A stretch of 64,000 nt of DNA from Cydia pomonella (GCF_033807575.1 NC_084705.1:19028019-19092018); one strand, 5' to 3'; shown: positions 43,311 to 55,621, counted from the stretch's first letter. The notes: generated from the letters alone by a model not told the origin. Translations and numbers: made by a program.

Positions 43311-43756
43311 GGGTTACACTCCGGAAGTGCCGGCAAAAGTAAAAACTTGAATATTAATGCTGTGCATTTTTGATATTTTGGAATGGTTAGGGAATAATTT
43401 TGCACGAATGTAGTTATACTTAAAAGTACTATCGTTTATGTGGTAAAATACAATATTCATTGCAAGCGCCCTGCGCCACCTAATCGAAACTGCAGGCGCA
43501 GGCATACATTTTCGCCGCGCGGTAGAAAGAGAGGGGGATACTTCCTCTCTTCAATAACATTGTAATTGTAACAGTTTTTCGATCAGGTCACGTGTCCGTC
43601 TTACGAATTTTCAATCTGACGAATCTGTCGGTCACATGACCTGTCGCGAGTTTAACATTTTTTCCCCATCACAAAAAGTGCACAGCGCCGCTAAAGAAGT
43701 TTTCACTTCAAAAATTCGACCACTGGTGCTGTTCTGTGAAAATAATATTTAAATAA

Positions 43757-44300
43757 TTGAATTGAATTGAAAACTTTATTTCAGATACATTTAGTATCCA
43801 TACCTTGGTTATTAACAGTATAACAAAACATTAAAAATAATGCTAGTATTACTTAAGGCTAAAACAAAAGCTACAAATAATTTCCTATCCTAACTGCCCA
43901 GTCTAGATTGCCCGCTATCACCGGACATGTAATTTCATCCAGTGGTGCTGGAACGGACAATCTAGCCTGCTGGCCTCCACGCGTAAGACGCTGTTGGAAC
44001 TGGCGTACACGCGTCGCATCAGGGATGCCGCATGTTTACGCATAATGGCGTGAAAGCCATCTGTCCTGGATTCCGTGAACATACCTAAAGCACTGCAGTT
44101 AACGCGGCAGCCTCATCAGTATCCTAAATGCGTTGTTGTATTACAATGCCGTGCTAAGGCTACACCCTTAGTGTATTAAGGGTACTAATAGAATATCTCA
44201 CCCACAGGCTGCACGTGTAGAAACTCTGACAGTAGGCCTTAAAAAGAGTGACCTTAACCTGTTTCGTGCATTGTGAAAACTGCAGGCGAGCATATTACAG
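43757..44300 (-). pseudogene. LINE relic: ORF2 C-terminus and tail
   Basis: On the minus strand it reads Lys-Gln-Val-Lys-Val-Thr-Leu-Phe-Lys-Ala-Tyr-Cys near 44260, Tyr-Asn-Asn-Ala-Phe-Arg-Ile-Leu, and Met-Phe-Thr-Glu-Ser-Arg-Thr-Asp-Gly-Phe-His-Ala-Ile-Met-Arg-Lys, then Leu-His-Val-Arg-stop near 43927. In-frame stops and shifts interrupt it. After the stop, an A-rich region ends with AATAAA and an (AATTC)n tail at 43757-43773. Same family as 39225-39587 but opposite strand. Confidence 0.75.
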
Positions 44301-44309
44301 CAAACGGCC

Positions 44310-45870
44310 ATGGTTCTCCTCTCTCTAACTATATATATATCCACGCCGTCTGACAGGTCTTCAGTAATGGGTGCGAAGCTTGTCGAAAATAATGGATATT
44401 TGCTTTCTTATTCGTATGTCTGTGTTACTTACTTGTTATTTCTGTGTATTATACAATCGGATCTGTAACTCTATTTTATAGGCCAAAAAATAAATAAAAA
44501 TCTCATGCTTTCAGAATGTGCTCTCGTGTGTTTACATAAATTTCATTTCGTGATTGATGTAAAGCAATTCTACTCGTATTATAGGAAACTGTAGCCTATT
44601 AAACAAGTGAATTCTCTGTATGTTTTATCTGTATTCGCTGTAGAGCGGCGTAACCACCGCGCATTATTCAACGTGTGAACGACTTTTACGCTCCCGGGGG
44701 CGCGTGTGGACTATTTCTATTGAGCTGATAATACGAATATAAAATATGGTTATGATATGAGAATTTTGTGAATAATAGAGTGTATATATACCGTTGCTTT
44801 TGATGTTTTACTAACATCGTTTTATTTCTTAACAATCTTATTTAAAAATGTAGTTAGGTAAAGTTTTGTAGACAAGGTATTTACGCAGTGATTTAACGGT
44901 ACTACAAGTACAGGCTGGGGCGGCGCAACATATGTTATGTATGTTTAATTAAAACTGGATTATTCTGATTGAAATAACAAGAGGCCAATCCGCGATTTTT
45001 TTTCGATGTTTTGACTTTTTTCTATTTTTTGATGATTGTAAAAATAAGAAGCTAAAAACAGTTTCCATTAAAATTTTGGAATGCTCCTTACACTTATAAT
45101 TAAAAAATCGAATAAAATCAAACGTCCCCTACATGGCCGTGGTTGATATACAACAAATTATGTCAAAATATTTTCAATTATGTTAATATCCCGAGAGGAA
45201 AATGAGGACTACGTTTGTATGAAAGGGCGATTTCGCGCGGGTCCTCCACTTTCGTCTTAATTAGATCCATATACTTACGTAGATTTACATACGTAGGAGG
45301 TACTCGCACACACACTCAAGGATAGGCATAATAACTACTCTATAATAACTACATTATAATAACTAGGTACATTACAATACAGCGAAGCGAAAAAAGCAGG
45401 AGAAAGAAATAAACGAAAAAAAAAACAAGACAAGAAAGTACCTATGTACATATGTTTATTTGTAATCGATATACTTGTCCATTGCTTATATTTATCGAAT
45501 GAAATTCAACCACGTGTCTGTAAATATGTTGATAATTAAACAACAAACTAGGAAGAAGTTTAAACTGCTCTGTGTATTTCTACACAAAGCCCCTAACGTC
45601 ATACGTTTTTCTGAATTGCCAAAAGAGCTGATGCGAACTACCTGACGATGTCTAGAGCCGTGAGCCAAGGTCATAGAATTTTCTTCTTTAGACATCTCTA
45701 TTAGAGAGCTTAATTTATTATAGCGTTGAAGGTAAATATAAAATAAATATGTTTTTATACAGCTGGTGTGACGAAGTGGGTTCATAAGTTAGGTGCATTA
45801 TTTACTATAGGTACCTAACTGCTATTAAGACATCATCAGCTTTCAATTGGCCAGAGGCCAGTATGCCCAG
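44310..45870. other. Spacer, no gene seen
   Basis: Contains the 'gaggactacgtttgtatgaa' motif at 45203 and little else identifiable. Confidence 0.4.
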
Positions 45871-45874
45871 TATA

Positions 45875-45946
45875 GTTGACGAAATATAAAGTGAGCCGAT
45901 CTTGTTCACTTGTTCGAGAGATCGGTTCACATTATATTTCGTCAAC
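45875..45946. repeat. Hairpin with ~27-bp arms
   Basis: 'gttgacgaaatataaagtga' then 'gccgatc' pairs with 'gatcggttcaca' then 'ttatatttcgtcaac', with an 18-nt loop. Two mismatches. A small foldback element. Confidence 0.75.
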
Positions 45947-45978
45947 CTTAAAAGAGTAGCCGGCAGCGATGCCAGGCG

Positions 45979-46460
45979 TTCGATAAATTATCCTACACGC
46001 ACGATAATTTTAGCCCTTGGACGATGCCACCCAAAAAGTCTAGTTTTTAAGCAGAATATTGACACTTTCCTTTAGAAATAGGCTACAATTAGCACCTTTT
46101 GGGTGTTCGGCTCCTTCAGTATACCATTACTTCAAAGATGTCGAAATTTCCTGTAAACCGTTTGGGTCTATCACAAAAATACATAAATATAAAACTAATT
46201 TTTGCGTAATTTAGATGGGATTGCGTTGTCGTTGATTACTTATACCGGGTGTTTCCTGTAACACGAGCAAATAATTAAACCATATACTTATTGAAATGTT
46301 GTTCAGTTTGAGGAGTACAACCTACAGTTTAATTTATTGCTCCTGTTACAGGAAACATCCAGTATACATTGGACATATAGGCTTATATTGCAAGAAATTT
46401 TGTGAGTACCTAGTGCCTTTTTGATAGGCGTACGATATTTCTTTCATCGGTACGATAATT
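45979..46460. repeat. TACGATAAT-bounded repeat family F, copy 2, split by a MITE
   Basis: Collinear with 7196-7640 ('gcccttggacgatgccaccc', 'aaataggctacaattagcac', 'ttttgggtgttcggctcctt', 'gataggcgtacgatatttct'). Interrupted at 46241-46366 by a foldback MITE absent from copy 1. Confidence 0.7.
46241..46366. mobile_element. Foldback MITE with CCGGGTGTTTCCTGTAAC ends
   Basis: Left 'ccgggtgtttcctgtaacac' and right 'ttacaggaaacatccag' are inverted, continuing as 'gagcaaataattaaac' / 'gtttaatttattgctc'. Flanked by TATA on both sides, so a TA or TATA duplication. Its absence from family F copy 1 confirms the boundaries. Confidence 0.82.
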
Positions 46461-46464
46461 TTGA

Positions 46465-47140
46465 CACGCCGGCCTGTCAGTATGCCAGTAAGCTTCCTTA
46501 ACTGATCTATTAAAAAAATACCCGACGTATGTAGGTATATAATTCCAGTGTTAATCACAAGCGTGCACTCGTATACTAAAAGAGTTCCCACGCTGCACTG
46601 TCCCTGTCTGTGCGAATCGGTGACTTCGCTTATAATGTTAACCTTTAAATCGCTTCTCAGACATGTAGGCAAGTTTCCTAAAGAGGGTTGTTATTTGTAA
46701 TTAACAAAGCCAGTAGTTACATACATGTACTTAATTTTAGCAAACACGTTTTCTCTCGCACAATAATGTACTAAATCAAAATCTAGGTCAATGCAATGTA
46801 TACCTTAATCAATTTCAACTTAGGTCCAGAGTCACATGGGCTAGCTAACTATGTGAGCTTGCTCGTGTTTTGGGATAGTGTGTATCTGTCACTTCACGGG
46901 GTCTAACAATATTATACGGACAGAGTATCGGCCATAGCTCTGGCTATTTGCCAGACACAACATAAACTATGACGAGCGTATAAGGCTAGTAGTGACCGTA
47001 CAAGCTAATGATATTGGTGGTTCACATTCGATAATATATTATTGTTTGTTTTTACGGCTGAGATTTTCCTCTCTATTGTATGACATGCATGACATAATAT
47101 AAGAGGGGAGAGTAATCTAAGCACAAAATAATTTTTAAGA
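46465..47140. other. Spacer, no gene seen
   Basis: No repeats matched in the window and no convincing frame; the 108-codon minus frame at 46346-46672 runs through repeat F and is not called. Confidence 0.4.
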
Positions 47141-47148
47141 AAAAAAAA

Positions 47149-48552
47149 ACCGACTTCAATGAGGGAGATCGGTGAAAGAACGATTATTGTTGTTTTTGGA
47201 TTTCATACAATGAAATTAAAAAGACAGTGTCCTACGCCTAATTATGTAGAAAAGGAGAAGTAACATGTTTATTTTTCACTGCACCCACCTTGACACACTT
47301 CAGATTTGCCCTATGGTTGACTGGTAAGATACCCGCAATAGGGTATTCGACTGTATTTAAGATAAATTATTTCACACCATGTATGAAATAAAGCACCAGA
47401 TAATTATTAAAAAAACTAAATAGGATAGAAATATAAAAATGTGCCTTGAAATCTAAATGCGTGACAAACATGCAAAGAGAACAAATTGCCAAACGTGAAC
47501 TATGCATCGTTGAAGAGTTCCATTGTGTTCATCATCAGCAGTTCCACTTCATGAAATGTCACTTCTACAAATGTAAATACTTGATTTGTTGATGAAAATA
47601 CTAAGATCAATATACACGGTGATACACGAGGAAACCGAGAGATTTTGACAGTGTATTACCGATCACATTTACGAGTAGAAACTAAAATGTCATATAAACT
47701 TTTCTGGATTTCGCCTAGTTTCAGAGTTAATACCAATGTAAAAAAAACATCTTATCGTAACTTAGTGCAAAACGCCTTTTCGATCGCGATGATGCCATTT
47801 TGGGGCGTAGTCTAAATATTCTTATTGATAGATGTCAAAAAGTGACAAGTAACATTTGCAAGAACTAGATTTAACAAAAAAATCGTAAAAAATTATTTTC
47901 AGTGCCAGTTTTACCATAACATTAATTTTTTATGTATAATTTTTTTTTGTTTTTAAAATTTGAAAAAAAAAAATGAAAAAAATTTTTTTTTGCGAAATTT
48001 ACTGAAACTCATTTTTTTTTCCTTCTTTTGGCCTCAGAAGTACGTGGTTAAAATCTTGCGGGTTCCTCGCGAGCACCGTGTATATATGCCTTTAATATTT
48101 AAGGAGTTCCCTCGGTTCCTCATGGACCCCATCGTCAGAACTTGAATTTGACAAAAATTTGTCTTGAAAATCTAATTTGCTTAATAAACACAGCGAAGAG
48201 GACAAATCGCCAAACGTGTACTATGCGTCGTTGAAGAGTTCCATTTTGATCATCATCAGCAGTTCCACTTCATCAAATGTCACATTTTAAATGTAAATGC
48301 TTGATTTGTTACAGAAAATACAAAAATCACCATTTGTATGCCTTTCACATTTGAAGATTTCCCTCGATTCCTCATGGATCCCATCATCCGAACTGAGTTT
48401 TAACAAAAACGGGACCAATCTGTATATATATAAATTCAAACAAAAAAAAAACAAAATCGGTTCAGAAATGACGGAGTAATGGAGTAACAAACATAAAAAA
48501 AAACATACAACCGAATTGATAACCTCCTCCTTTTGAAATCTTGAAGTCGGTT
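47149..48552 (+). repeat. ACCGACTTCA-ended element, copy 1
   Basis: Starts 'aaccgacttcaatgagggag' and ends 'gaaatcttgaagtcggttaa', giving ~11-bp inverted ends. The reverse complement is at 53994-55324. The interior has tandem-like repeats of 'tcatcatcagcagttccact' plus 'tcatcaaatgtcac' and 'gtaaat.cttgatttgtt', here twice, with 'ctcatggacccc' or 'ctcatggatccc' between. A different element is nested at 47615-48080. Non-autonomous; the class is not certain. Confidence 0.75.
47615..48080. mobile_element. CACGGTG-ended nested element
   Basis: Starts CACGGTGATACACGAGGAAA and ends in the inverse of CACGGTGCTCGCGAGGAACC. The imperfect arms extend about 37 bp to 'agattttgac' / 'agattttaac'. TATA lies on both sides, so the duplication is at least 4 bp. 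Absent from the corresponding part of copy 2 (near 54850). CAC-starting ends occur in Transib and in CACTA/Chapaev; the duplication length here cannot decide. No coding. Confidence 0.6.
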
Positions 48553-48554
48553 AA

Positions 48555-50212
48555 TAAATAGTATGAAAATACGGACAAAACAAAACTTCAAGCTAATTTT
48601 ACTCACGTGTTTTAGTCACTGGCAAGTCGCAGGACGTGTTTCGGAGAAACTCCATTTTCAGGCTCTAATAGTGCGTGTATAGTTTTTATGATCAAATTAG
48701 CTTAATACTAGTATGTTACACTATAGTTTAAATTCGATAACACCTATTGACGTAGATAACTAACAATCCATATTACCTAATTCAACTGAAATAAAAAGGA
48801 CCTCCTACGCTGAATTTGTTTTTTGGCTCATTTATAGGTAGATTAAAAAAAAACTGAGCTGTGCAGCTCAGAGGTACTTTTTTTAAATATTCATAACAAT
48901 ATCCCTATATTAAAAAATAATCACTTCCTATTTTAATTACAGAGATTCAAACCTTGCCTATTTCGTAGGTCGGCTTAATAGGTAAGTATGTACGTACCTA
49001 CTAATTAATTGGTCTAATTAAAATCCATCTCCCTTTATCTTGATTATACGAGTAATTTGGCTACTATTGATATCAAAATAGTTATCTACGTTGCTACAAA
49101 AATATGATTTATGACATTAACGTCAATAAAATGATACAAAATCTAGGACAGTACCTACTTATTTCCACTATTTGATATTCCCCTGTCGTTTTACCGCCAA
49201 AATGCGTTCAAAGGACAGGGTAGAACGTGCTTCGGGTACCGAAGGGGCGAGTAAATTGGACCAAGTGCCATATTGGTATAATGTTCCGTTTGACACTTTG
49301 TTTGGGATGGCCATTAAAATAGTAGGGGTGTCACATTTGAATAGGATTGGACTAGAATAGGGTTTCTCAGACAAACCTTAAGTTAAATGAATGAATGATA
49401 AATGTCTTGAGTTTAAATTGTATACCTATATAATTGCATATGTGCCTTAGACTGTGTAATAAACTCAATCATGAAAATTTAACGATATATTAAAATGAGA
49501 ATAATGTTTGCCAGCAAACACTGACGCAGGTACTTACCAGGTTGTTATATGATTAAAATTTCATGATTCATTTTATTTTACAAAAAAATCTTCAAATAAT
49601 AAGTACAATTGTAAGATAAGTACGTTGTAAGAAAGAAGTCGTAAAAGGATTCATTTGAGCGATGACGTCAGCGTAAATGTTGGCAAAATTGTTAACGCAC
49701 TGAAACGGTAATCTGGCGGTCCCGGATCGAGTCACGGACTATTGCGCTTCATTTATGCGTTTATAATATTCTTTGTACTGCCGCAATCAAAATATTTGCA
49801 CAACAAAAAATATTTTGGCAACAAAATCATTTTACGAATATAACTATAGGTACGTTTTTGTGCTATATGTACGTACCTAGGTAATTTTCATGATAATCAT
49901 GACTAACGAGAATTAAATTTGCTTTTGTTCCGAAAGAATGAGTTCACACATTTTTTATCTGTTTATGTACTTGGATGTCATGGAGACGAATTCCATCATT
50001 TGCTTTACAATAATTCTACTTTCTCAAGTCTTAATTTTGTATTTATATGTTTCCTTATAATATCCCGAAACGGAACTGAGTACGTTTGTTTTGTGTTTCG
50101 CGTAGGTGTGGCGAAAATTCTTGTATCAAAACTCTGCAGCAAAGTTTGTTGCACTTGCGTCGCTCTCTTGAGCGTTGCTAGTATATGCATGTGTTGCGAG
50201 TAGTTTGTTATA
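48555..50212. other. Spacer, no supported gene
   Basis: The 49172-49374 stretch ('gtttgacactttgtttggga') is less AT-rich and open on both strands but has no known motif; it may be another dispersed repeat. A tRNA-like 'cggtcccggatcgagtcacg' at 49717 is an isolated fragment. Confidence 0.35.
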
Positions 50213-50213
50213 C

Positions 50214-50772
50214 TTTTTAGGGTTCCGTAGCCAAATGGCAAAAAACGGAACCCATATAGATTCGTCATGTCCATCTGTCTGTCCGATTATGTCACCGCCA
50301 CTTTTTTCCGAAACTATAAGAGCTATACAGTTCAAACTTGGTAAGTAGATGTATTCTATGAACCGCATTAGGATTTTTACACAAAAATAGAAAAAAAAAA
50401 AAAAAAAATTTTTGGGGGTTCCCCATACTTAGAACTGAAAGTCAAAAAATCTTTTTTCATCAAACCCATACGTGTGGGGTATCTATGGATAGGTCTTTAA
50501 AAATGATATTGGGGTTTCTGATATCATTTTTTTTCTAAACTGAATAGTTTGCGCGAGAGACACTTCCAAAGTGAAAAAATGTGTGTCCCCCCCCTGTAAC
50601 TTCTAAAATAACAGAATGAAAAATCTAAAAAAAATATATGATATACATTACCATGCAAACTTCCACCGAAAATTGGTTTGAACGAGATCTAGTAAGTAGT
50701 TTTTTTAATACGTCATAAATGGTACGGAACCATTCATGGGCGAGTCCGACTCGCACTTGGCCGCTTTTTTTA
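50214..50772 (-). repeat. 'ggttccgta' superfamily, form A with one internal unit
   Basis: Antisense copy: starts 'ttttagggttccgtagccaa' and ends 'gcgagtccgactcgcacttg' plus 'gccgctttttt'. The single ~280-bp unit includes 'tgcgcgagagacacttccaa' and 'aacgagatctagtaagtagt'. Otherwise collinear with the three-unit and two-unit copies. Confidence 0.85.
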
Positions 50773-50774
50773 AC

Positions 50775-53700
50775 CACTCGCTACACTCATGGTTACATTT
50801 TGGGGCTTTTTTCGCTTTTCCATGTTCTGATTATAATGCTCGATGACTTTATAAATGATATGTAAAAGTAGATACACGAGTTAAACTAATAATAAATTAG
50901 GAGGAAACAAATTATTTAAACATTAAATCAGATAACAAGAGTAAGAAAAATCTGAAACACGCGTAAGTAAGAAAAATCTTAAACACGTCAGGACAGCATT
51001 AGCAACAAAGTTCGTCGTTCTAGCAAAATATATTCCGGGGGTGCCTCCTATTTTTCAAAGATAAAACCTTATCTCAAACTGTCGAAAGTTTCGTATATAC
51101 CAAAAATTTGCAAAAAGGCTAAAAAAGATTACGTTGTCGTTACGTTTTATATAGTCTGATATCATAATGTTATTTAATATCGTTATTAAAGTCCGAGGCA
51201 GGCAATAAATTGCGGATTGGATGATTCTAATAATTTTCTATATAGTTATTTAGTACTTTTTGATCCAACTTATTATCTGCAATCGAATGCAGTAAATAGG
51301 TAGTTGTTGTCAATGCATTACAGACAGACGTTCGGGTTGACTAAACATTAACTAATGTAACTTTATTATCTATGTATATTGGAAATATTAAAATGAGAAT
51401 GTAAGATTGACAGGTTTTTATAAATCAGAATATGTTTGTGTTTCATAGTAGGTAACCTAATTGACAGTGATTTCTTTACACTTTAGTGTGTAAGTTTAAG
51501 GTTATTAACTCAAAAAAACCCTTGTGGATTAACCTATTTAATTAATTCGTAATAGTTGTATAATGAAAGAGCGGGATATCTTTTGTCAAAAATACCCCAT
51601 ACTTAAGACGAAAGTGGAGTACCCTCGTGAAATCACCTTTTGATACAATTTTATATCGTGCAATAAAGCTTAAATGAATAAAATAAAATAAATATATCAA
51701 CCACAGCTATGCCCGAATTTTTCATTATTATAAGAGTTACAACATTTCAAATTTTCTATGAAATCTGTTTTTCGCTCCAATTTTATATAATAATACAAAA
51801 ATCTAAAAAAGTCGAACGCAGGGGCATATCTATGGTTAATATACATTAAACTATGAAAACATATATTCCAAAATGTCAATATTCAGAGAGGACAATGGGG
51901 ACTACGTTTGTTCGTCCTCTTATCTTTGTGAAAAGCCCTACCAATTATGTAAGTAATTTTGTACGGTTCATAAAAACTATAACCTAGCAGGTAGGTAGAT
52001 TGAATTTGGCCAGATGTAATAATTAATTAAGAGTGTTATATCAACTATATATTCCAAAAAGTTTAAGAAGAGAATCAAAGCCGTATGTCTGGTAAGTATG
52101 TCTACCTTGTTATTTTTGTCATTGTCTTTCTAAGGTTTAAAATAATTTGTTTGATATAAATGCGGAAAATCACTTCCCATTTGCTCTAGAGCCGAATGTT
52201 CCTGGTCCCTTACCTTATCTATCTATGAATCTGTATAATTTCATAGACACACTCACTTTTTCTCGGATGTAAAGCATTTTCCTCCATGTTTCAAATAATA
52301 TTACAAGAAATAAACTCATATTGAGTATTCTTTCAAGCTAGGTGAAAACAAATGATTCTATAGCTACATCAAATTGTCTATGGCAAATGTTCTAAGCATC
52401 TAAGCATTCGGCCCGATTCGAACTTTGAGATACTTCAAATAATAGGTCTAGAATAATCTAGATACGATATGGATCGGATATGTCAGTATCAAAAGTGACA
52501 TTTTTTTCTAAGAAAAACGTCGCTTTTGACATTGATATAACCGATCCATACCATATCTCAACCTAATATTTAACGTATCTTAAAGTTATTATCGGTCCGA
52601 TTGACTGTATGTGCAAATAGAAGCATATAAGCTTATTATAATATCCACTCAATTGCTTTTGATAACTGTAGTTACCAGCTGTCACCCTTATTTTATTATA
52701 ATAATAGAGGTCACTGAAAAATATGAAGCAAGTGAATGGATATAGACTTTACAACCTGTGTGAGTGTTGGTATACCATGCACAAAGCAATTAACTAGTAG
52801 TTACGTAGGTATTGTTACTACTACGCCCGTACTAATATTGTCAAAAGGACGGCAGGGAATTTCATAATGGTTGAATCGAGGACGGAGTACCGTTTATTAT
52901 GAATTTTGATTAAATACGGTCGGATATAATACCTAAAGGATGCGAAAAGAAAGTGGATGAGACGAATATTTTCACAGGGCTCCCTAAAATTATAAATTAA
53001 ATCGTGACTGGCAAGGTTGTTATTTTTTCAGTTGTTATTAATGAAAATTTGTATAACAAAAGGACAAAACTTGCAAACCTTTTTAACACACTTAGGTATA
53101 TTAATCTCACTTGTAACAGTGCTATAAATCTTGCAGGTCGATTTGAAACTATTATACAGAAAATAGGTACAAAAATCTGGTACCTACTAACTTTCGATTA
53201 CGTAGCTTATGACAAATAAATTAGGAAACGCTTAGGTTTATAATTTAATACCAGTAAACTGATGATTATGGATGGATACTGTTATTAATAGAGTAAGCAA
53301 TATTTAGCATTTGTAATCTTGTTTGGCCAAAGTAACCAAAGAGCTCTGTAATATAAATACGTAAATAACAAACACTTATGCTATTTTATTAGATATGCAC
53401 TTATGAACGTCAAATAAAGCTACATCGGTATAACATGTTGTATTACAGAACATGTTATTATGTGATATGTGATATATGATGATCAGTGCCTTTTCAATAT
53501 CTTGTATTCGTATCTATTTGGTGAAGATTGAGAGCAGATTTTTCTTCGCGATTAAATTTATGTATTTTTCATCGTGCCCTCGATGGATAGAAACGGCTAA
53601 TTATTCGTGTTGTTGTTCTAATATTTGGCAACAGATTGTTTTTGTGCGATGAGCAGTTCTGTTCATACCTAACATAATTAAAATTCAACTGTTTATAGAA

Positions 53701-53990
53701 ACCTAGATTTGTTAGCTTTATGGACTAACATCATGTTTTTCATACCATATATTGATAATTTTTTTTTTCCTAGACTTAGAAGTCAGGAATTTGCCAATGT
53801 CCCTGCAAGAATCACTCGCGGTAAGAGAAAAATAGAAAAAAAAAAACATTTTAATCAAACTAACTTTACATATATTACTTAAAGGACGTCTTGTTTCTCT
53901 ATCTATTAATGATATGTAGGAATAATTTTGACATTTATTTTATAGGCTTAACCTACATTACATAAATCCCTATGTCAAAAGTAATTTTTT
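50775..53990. other. 3.2-kb spacer, no supported gene
   Basis: Has 'cttaagacgaaagtggagta' near 51603 and 'ggggactacgtttgt' near 51896, relatives of the motif at 45203-45265, and a hairpin at 52464-52559. Several AT-rich tails (51655-51690) look like LINE ends. Confidence 0.35.
52464..52559. repeat. Foldback hairpin
   Basis: 'gatatggatcggatatgtca' with 'gtatcaaaagtgac' pairs with 'gtcgcttttgacattgatat' then 'aaccgatccataccatatc'; imperfect arms of about 40 bp around 'tttttttctaagaaaaa'. Confidence 0.65.
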
Positions 53991-54092
53991 TACCGACTTC
54001 AAGATTTCAAAAGAGGAGGTTATCAATTCGGTTGTATGTTTTTTTTTAAATGATTGTTACTCCATAACTCCGTCATTTCTGAACCGATTTTT

Positions 54093-54225
54093 TTATACTA
54101 CGTCGGTGGCAAACAAGCATACGGCCTGCCTGATGGTAAGCAGTCTCTGTAGCCTATGTACACCTGCAACTCCAGAGGAGTTACATGCGCGTTGCCGACC
54201 CTAACCCCACCCCCCTCGTCGATTT
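54093..54225 (-). mobile_element. Retroelement 3' end nested in the ACCGACTTCA element
   Basis: Contains 'actacgtcggtggcaaacaa', 'gcctgcctgatggtaagcag', 'gcaactccagaggagttaca' and 'gcgcgttgccgaccctaac', a sequence I recognise as the end of a very common lepidopteran retroelement. It splits 'accgattttt' from 'gattttgaaaatt', which are contiguous in copy 1 near 48450. Confidence 0.7.
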
Positions 54226-54813
54226 TGAAAATTATTTTTTTGTTTGAATTTATATATATACAGATTGGTCCCGTTTTTGTCAAAACTCAGTTCTGATGAT
54301 GGGATGGGACATACATATAGTGATTTTTGTATTTTCTGTAACAAATCAAGCATTTACATTTAAAAAAGTGACATTTGATGAAGTGAAACTGCTGATGATG
54401 ATCAGCATGGAACTCTTCAACGACGCGTAGTACACGTTTGGCGATTTCTCCTCTTCGCTGTGTTTGTTAGGTAAATTAGATTTTCAAGACAAACTTTTGT
54501 CAAGTTCGAGTTCTGACCATGGGGTCCATGAGAAATCGAGGGAACTCTTCAAATATGAAAGGCATACATATAGCGATTTTTGTGTTTTATTTAAGAAATC
54601 AAGCATTTACATTTAAAAAAGTGACATTTGAAGAAGTGGAACTGCTGATGATGATCAGAATGGTACTCTTCAACGACGCATAGTATACGTTTGGCGATTT
54701 GTCCTCTTCGCTGTGTTTGTTAAGCAAATTCGATTTTCAAGACAAATTTTTGTCAAGTTCGAGTTCTGATGATGGGGTCCATGATGAATGGAGGGAACTC
54801 CTCAAATGTTAAG

Positions 54814-54817
<4 letters not shown>

Positions 54818-54851
<34 letters not shown>
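54818..54851. repeat. (TA)n microsatellite
   Basis: About 16 TA dinucleotides inside the ACCGACTTCA-ended element; the Tyr-Ile frame across it is an artefact. Confidence 0.95.
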
Positions 54852-54855
<4 letters not shown>

Positions 54856-55499
54856 CATATATATAGTGACCTTAGTATTTTCATTAACAAATCAAGTATT
54901 TACATTTGTAGAAGTGACATTTGATGAAGTGGAACTGCTGATGATGAACAGAACGGAACTCTTCAATGATGCATAGTTCACGTTTGGCAATTTGTTCTCT
55001 TTGCCAAGCAGTTAGGTTTTCGCGGCACATTTTTATATATATCCTATCCTATTTAGTTTTTTTAATAATTCTTTAAGTTTTTTAAATCTGGTGCTTTATT
55101 TCATGCATGGTGTGAAATAATTTATCTTAAATACAGTCGAATACCCTATTGCCAGGCAAATCTGAAATGTGTCAAGGTGGGTGCAGTGGCAAAAAAAAAA
55201 ACATGTTACCTCCTTTTCTACATAATTAGGCGTAGAACGCTGTCTTTTTAATTACATTGTATAAAATCTACAATCAACAATAATCGTCCTTTCACCGGTC
55301 TCCCTCATTGAAGTCGGTTTTTTTTCTTCATAAAAATTATGATTGCTATTTATTTACTAACTAGTTTTTCCAAAGTCCTCGGTTAAAACTAGTTATAACT
55401 AGTTTTTTTTAAAGCCAAACTAACTTTCTAGGTGGACCTTTATTTTCCCTTATTTTTAAAAGGTACATACTGGCCGATTGGAATGTTTATCTGAAACCA

Positions 55500-55616
55500 A
55501 ATCGATATTTTAATAATATCAGTTAGCTGCCATTTGCGCGGGCGACTCGCTCGTAAGTACGGATAAATGTAGGTACGGACAAGTCAGAGCAAAATGAACG
55601 CGCGAATGACAGCTAA
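55500..55616. repeat. Foldback element, relative of 58870-59052
   Basis: 'aatatcagttagctgccatt' with 'tgcgcggg' pairs with 'cgcgcgaatgacagctaact'. Shared with the larger element at 58870, including the 'cggacaagtc' centre. Confidence 0.55.
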
Positions 55617-55621
55617 CTGTA

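Larger units (their letters stand above)
53994..55324 (-). repeat. ACCGACTTCA-ended element, copy 2
   Basis: Reverse complement of the 47149-48552 element, with three to four copies of the 'gaagtggaactgctgatgat' module (about 54385, 54636 and 54928) spaced roughly 250-290 bp apart. It carries a (TA)n run at 54818-54851 and a retroelement tail nested at 54093-54225. The extra modules make the two copies differ in internal repeat number. Confidence 0.75.

Noticed and set aside
49168..49374. Opposed 62- and 68-codon frames
   Set aside because: Somewhat less AT-rich than the surroundings but no motif, splice site or homologue recognised; probably a dispersed repeat.
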